A DNA stretch of 64,000 nucleotides. It comes from an uncultured Mesorhizobium sp. GTDB lineage: Bacteria > Pseudomonadota > Alphaproteobacteria > Rhizobiales > Rhizobiaceae. The position numbers and the translations under genes were made by a program. Positions 61,132 through 64,000 of this stretch are shown here, piece after piece. The notes under the pieces were generated by a model. It was given only the letters and a program-made list of their open reading frames with translations, did not search any database and was not told where the DNA came from. The DNA lies in NCBI GenBank assembly GCA_937958475.1, contig CALFXR010000035.1, positions 1-64,000 on the forward strand, written 5' to 3'. The first letter of the stretch is position 1; every line of letters begins with the position of its first letter.

Positions 61132-61165
61132 GGGCGAAGGCAGGCGCCTGCGTCAGGCCCCTGCG

Positions 61166-62158
61166 TCAGGCGGCGGCGGACTCCGCGCCGAAGAAGGAGA
61201 AGCGGCAGCGGCCCTGCGCCTTGCTGCGATAGAGCGCCGAATCGGCCTTGGCGAGAAGCTCGTCGGTGGTCGATCCGTCGGTCGGCGCAAACGCGATGCC
61301 GATGCTGACGCCGACGCTGACCTGCCTCGTGGCAATGTCGAACGGTCGGGAGATCTGGCCGATGATCCGGTCGGCCAGCACCGCGGCGTCGTTGCGCGTG
61401 CGGATCCCCGTCTGCACGATGGCGAACTCGTCGCCGCCGAGGCGGGCCACCGTGTCGTGCTCGCGGATCGACGTGCGCAGGCGCGTCGAGATGGCGACGA
61501 GAAGCTCGTCGCCGGCCTTGTGCCCCATGTTGTCGTTGACCGGCTTGAAGTTGTCGATGTCGAGGAAATGCACTGCCATCAGTCCGTTGCGGGCGCTGTA
61601 GGCGATCGCCATCTGCAGCCGGTCCGCCAGCAGCTTACGGTTGGGCAGGTCGGTCAGCATGTCATGATGCGCCATGTGGGCGATCAGTTCCTGGTTCCGC
61701 CGCTGGTCGGTGACGTCGACATAGGTGGTGACGAAACCGCCGCCTTCGATCGGGACGCCGCGCACTTCGAGCACGGTGCCGTTCGGCCGGACGCGTTCGT
61801 ACTGGTGCGGCCGCCTTTCCCGGACCAGGGCCAGCCGGCGCCGGACATGTTCCTCGACGTCGCCGGCGCCGTATTCGCCGCGCCGGGCGTTGAAGCGGAA
61901 CAGCTCCTCGAGGTTCGGGAAGCCGCTGGAAAACAGCTCGTCGGGGTAGTCGAGCAGCGCCTTCTGCTGGTCGTTGCAGAGCACCATCTGGTTGTTGCTG
62001 TCGTAGAGCGAGATGCCGCCCGGGAAGTTCTCGATCACGGCCTCGAGCATGCGGATTCGCTCGCGCATCAGGCCGACATACTTGCTCATCCGGCTGACCG
62101 CGGCGGACACCGCCTGCAGATCCGTCCTCGAACCGCCCTGCAACGTCGCCCGCATCAC
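61166..62158 (-). CDS. PAS-GGDEF diguanylate cyclase
   Basis: The 330-residue cytoplasmic protein has an N-terminal coiled region and a PAS-type sensor domain (LEAVIENFPGGISLYDSNNQ and VLCNDQQKALLDYPDEL, residues about 35-150). A GGDEF domain covers about residues 160-325. The active site LGGDEFAIV is intact, and the RxxD inhibitory site (REHD) lies five residues before it, so c-di-GMP synthesis with product inhibition is expected. No EAL domain is present. The PAS domain lacks an obvious haem or flavin ligand. It stands alone, upstream of nothing on its strand. Confidence 0.9.
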   Translation of the reverse strand: MMRATLQGGSRTDLQAVSAAVSRMSKYVGLMRERIRMLEAVIENFPGGISLYDSNNQMVLCNDQQKALLDYPDELFSSGFPNLEELFRFNARRGEYGAGDVEEHVRRRLALVRERRPHQYERVRPNGTVLEVRGVPIEGGGFVTTYVDVTDQRRNQELIAHMAHHDMLTDLPNRKLLADRLQMAIAYSARNGLMAVHFLDIDNFKPVNDNMGHKAGDELLVAISTRLRTSIREHDTVARLGGDEFAIVQTGIRTRNDAAVLADRIIGQISRPFDIATRQVSVGVSIGIAFAPTDGSTTDELLAKADSALYRSKAQGRCRFSFFGAESAAA

Positions 62159-62308
62159 AATACCGCCCGTCCCCGGCCCGGCGGATCCGCCTGCCGTTCT
62201 CGATTCGATGCGTAAAAAGCTAAGGAACGATGCTTACGATTGACTTAACGTGAGGAGAAGGACGCCGAGGGCGCCCAACGTCGTGGGCGCGCCCCGGACT
62301 TCCGCGCG

Positions 62309-64000
62309 TCAGCGCTTGAATTCGCGCACCGGAGACCGGGTGCCGTCGGCGTAGGTGACCTGCACCGACATCGAGGTGACCTCGTCGCCCACCTTGAAAT
62401 AGGGCAGGTAGCCGTCGGGCAGGCCGTAGGGATCGGCGGGATTGCACGCGGGCAGGTCGAGCCCCTTTTCCAGCGGCCCGCCGTTGAGTCCGTAGCGCAC
62501 CGCCTTGATCGCACAGCGGTAGGACAGCATGTGCGTGAAGTAGACGAGGCCCCTGTTGCCGCTGGCGTCGAAGGCGATCCATGAGGTCCAGAACTGTTCG
62601 AGGATCTGCTTGTTCGCTTCCTGGAGCGCCGAGTCGGGATCGAAGCGGACCTCGAAGGGTCCCGTCTCGCGCCCGCGGATGTCGAGATACTTGATCCAGA
62701 GGGACGCGGCCGACGTCGAGGCCGGCATCACGAAGGTCGGGTTGGCCATGGGTTTGCCGGTCGACTGGTCGATCATGGCGAGGTTGCCGGTCTCGGTGAA
62801 GTCGCCGGCGTCGCCGAGCCGCCACAGGATCGCCGTCGCCGTCTCCGGCAGCGAAACGGTGATCATCCAGTCGGCGTTGGAGCGCTGCGGCACGATCCTC
62901 GGCATGAAGCGCGAAGGATCGCTCATGTCGCCCAGCGCCGTCAGGCGGCGGTGCGCCCGATCAAGCCAGTCGCCGAGAAGCGCGTGGTCGATGAAGTGCG
63001 CGGCCAGCGTGCCGTCCTTTTCCGCCTCGACGAAGCGGGTCAGCCATTCCGCCTCGGCGCGCTTGTCGGCGAGCGTCTGGACGCCGAGACGGTCCTCGGA
63101 GAACTCCTCGGCCTTGAGGAAGAAGGCGGGGCCGTAGGCGGCATTCTCGGCAAGGAAGGCGTCGAGCTTGCCGGCGCGCTGCGGGTCGTCGAACTGGAGG
63201 GCATGCACCAGCCGGAACGCCGGTGCCTTCGATTTCTCCGCGAGCGTGCCGAGGACCTCGCGCGCGCCGGACTTGCCGTCCTGGACCCTGAGCAGGGTGG
63301 CGAAGCGCAGGGCGGGATCGACCGCGTCGACGTCGAAATCGGCGAAGGCGAGGTAGCTGCGGCGGGCGTTGATCATGTCGCCGCCGAGTTCGTACAGCCG
63401 GGCGTTGTGGTAGAACTCGTCCGGCCGCTTCGGCTCGGCGATGATGCCGCCCTGGGCGGCGAGCTGGGCGAAGCCGTCGGCGATCGCCTCGATGGACACG
63501 GCGATACGCTCTGTCGTCTGCTGCAGCGCCTCGGCTTGCTTCTGCTGGGCCGCCTGGTTCTCGGCGACGACGCGCGTCTGCTCCTCGATCCGGGCGGTGG
63601 CGTCGCGCGTCTCGGTCGCCGTCTCCTGCGTCGCAGCGACGGCCTGTTGTGTCTGCGTCACGGCCTGCTGCGTTTCGCCGACCGCCTTCTGCGTCTCGAC
63701 GACGGCTTCCTGGGTCTGGGTGACCGTCGCCTGCGTCTCGGTCACCGTCTTCTGCGTTTCGCTTACGGTCTTCTTGATCTCCTCGACATCGGCGGCGACG
63801 AGGCCCACCGAGCGTTGCAGTTCGGCGACGGCCGGCACCAGCTCCGCGATGATGCCGTCGGTCGCCTCGGCCTGCTGCTGCATGGCGTAGACGCCGCCGG
63901 CGATTGCGGCGGTGGTCACGGCAAAGACGAAGGCCGGCACGCCGCGGTCCGTGACCAGCAGGCGGAACATCATGGCGATGGCGATGAGCAGCGCCGCCAC
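62309..64000 (-). CDS. Membrane-anchored protein with heptad-repeat coiled coil, incomplete at right edge
   Basis: The gene runs off the window, so its true start is not seen; 563 residues are visible. An N-terminal part has two hydrophobic segments (visible residues 1-17 and 22-40). Residues about 48-165 form a coiled coil containing nine near-identical heptads of the pattern (T/A)V-x-E/Q-TQ-x at 78-140. The C-terminal 380 residues are soluble, with a helical TPR/Sel1-like stretch (FYHNARLYELGGDMINARRSYLAF) and a beta-rich end. No known family was recognised. It may be a periplasmic or cytoplasmic scaffold tethered to the membrane. Function unknown. Confidence 0.75.
   Translation of the reverse strand: MAALLIAIAMMFRLLVTDRGVPAFVFAVTTAAIAGGVYAMQQQAEATDGIIAELVPAVAELQRSVGLVAADVEEIKKTVSETQKTVTETQATVTQTQEAVVETQKAVGETQQAVTQTQQAVAATQETATETRDATARIEEQTRVVAENQAAQQKQAEALQQTTERIAVSIEAIADGFAQLAAQGGIIAEPKRPDEFYHNARLYELGGDMINARRSYLAFADFDVDAVDPALRFATLLRVQDGKSGAREVLGTLAEKSKAPAFRLVHALQFDDPQRAGKLDAFLAENAAYGPAFFLKAEEFSEDRLGVQTLADKRAEAEWLTRFVEAEKDGTLAAHFIDHALLGDWLDRAHRRLTALGDMSDPSRFMPRIVPQRSNADWMITVSLPETATAILWRLGDAGDFTETGNLAMIDQSTGKPMANPTFVMPASTSAASLWIKYLDIRGRETGPFEVRFDPDSALQEANKQILEQFWTSWIAFDASGNRGLVYFTHMLSYRCAIKAVRYGLNGGPLEKGLDLPACNPADPYGLPDGYLPYFKVGDEVTSMSVQVTYADGTRSPVREFKR
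63581..63769 (-). repeat. 21-base tandem coding repeat (nine heptads)
   Basis: Nine successive seven-residue units such as TVTETQA, TVTQTQE, AVVETQK, AVGETQQ and AVTQTQQ are encoded by degenerate 21-base repeats. Val or Ala fills a core position in nearly every unit, giving a regular coiled coil. Repeats of this kind can expand or contract between strains. Confidence 0.8.

Overview
The window is high-G+C bacterial DNA, roughly two-thirds G+C by eye, with tightly packed genes. The gene content points to an alphaproteobacterium of the Hyphomicrobiales (Mesorhizobium/Phyllobacteriaceae-like): an FnrN/FnrL-type regulator with a C-x2-C-x7-C motif, SitABCD next to a Fur/Mur-type regulator, many ABC sugar and amino-acid importers, a TRAP binding protein and a phasin/PhaC pair. 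No rRNA, tRNA, CRISPR array, insertion sequence or phage gene was seen, and no gap between genes exceeds about 300 bases. The assignment to a group is inference from gene content only.

Region 1 (1-10.1 kb) opens with a small RlpA-like protein. A minus-strand polar amino-acid ABC importer follows (ATPase, binding protein, two permeases) and ends in an Ldh-family reductase. Divergent from it are a DDAH/arginine-deiminase-fold hydrolase, a 5-guanidino-2-oxopentanoate decarboxylase (AruI type) and a membrane di-iron desaturase/hydroxylase. Together they look like a pathway for arginine or another guanidino compound. A flavoprotein dehydrogenase closes the region.

Region 2 (10.2-24.2 kb) is a ten-gene minus-strand glycoside operon: binding protein, two permeases, UgpC/MalK-type ATPase, two TIM-barrel isomerases, two Gfo/Idh/MocA dehydrogenases, an aldo/keto reductase and a GH43 glycosidase. 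A divergent LacI regulator faces it across two AATCGATT operators, and uronate isomerase (uxaC) lies beyond. Region 3 (24.2-28.4 kb) is a divergent Fur/Mur regulator and sitABCD for manganese/iron uptake.

Region 4 (28.5-48.8 kb) is the most coherent part. It holds a ferredoxin-reductase-like flavoprotein, Zn-alcohol dehydrogenase, Hsp20, PRPP synthase, ribosome hibernation factor, two APH-like kinases, an FNR-type regulator, host-attachment protein, phasin, PhaC, a MacB-like ABC exporter, phosphoribosyltransferase, DUF2267 protein and a P-type ATPase. Eight perfect TTGA-N6-TCAA palindromes and one imperfect copy sit in the gaps between these genes. I read it as an oxygen-limitation/dormancy regulon that carries its own FNR regulator.

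Region 5 (48.8-64 kb) is more mixed: ferredoxin-NADP reductase, hydantoinase/oxoprolinase HyuA/HyuB, a 3-hydroxyisobutyrate-dehydrogenase-like enzyme, a small P-loop kinase, a CHASE3 hybrid histidine kinase, an orphan TRAP binding protein with a strong terminator, a probable oxidoreductase remnant, a GntR/FCD regulator divergent from a short MetE-like methyltransferase, a PAS-GGDEF protein, and an incomplete membrane protein with a heptad-repeat coiled coil running off the right edge.
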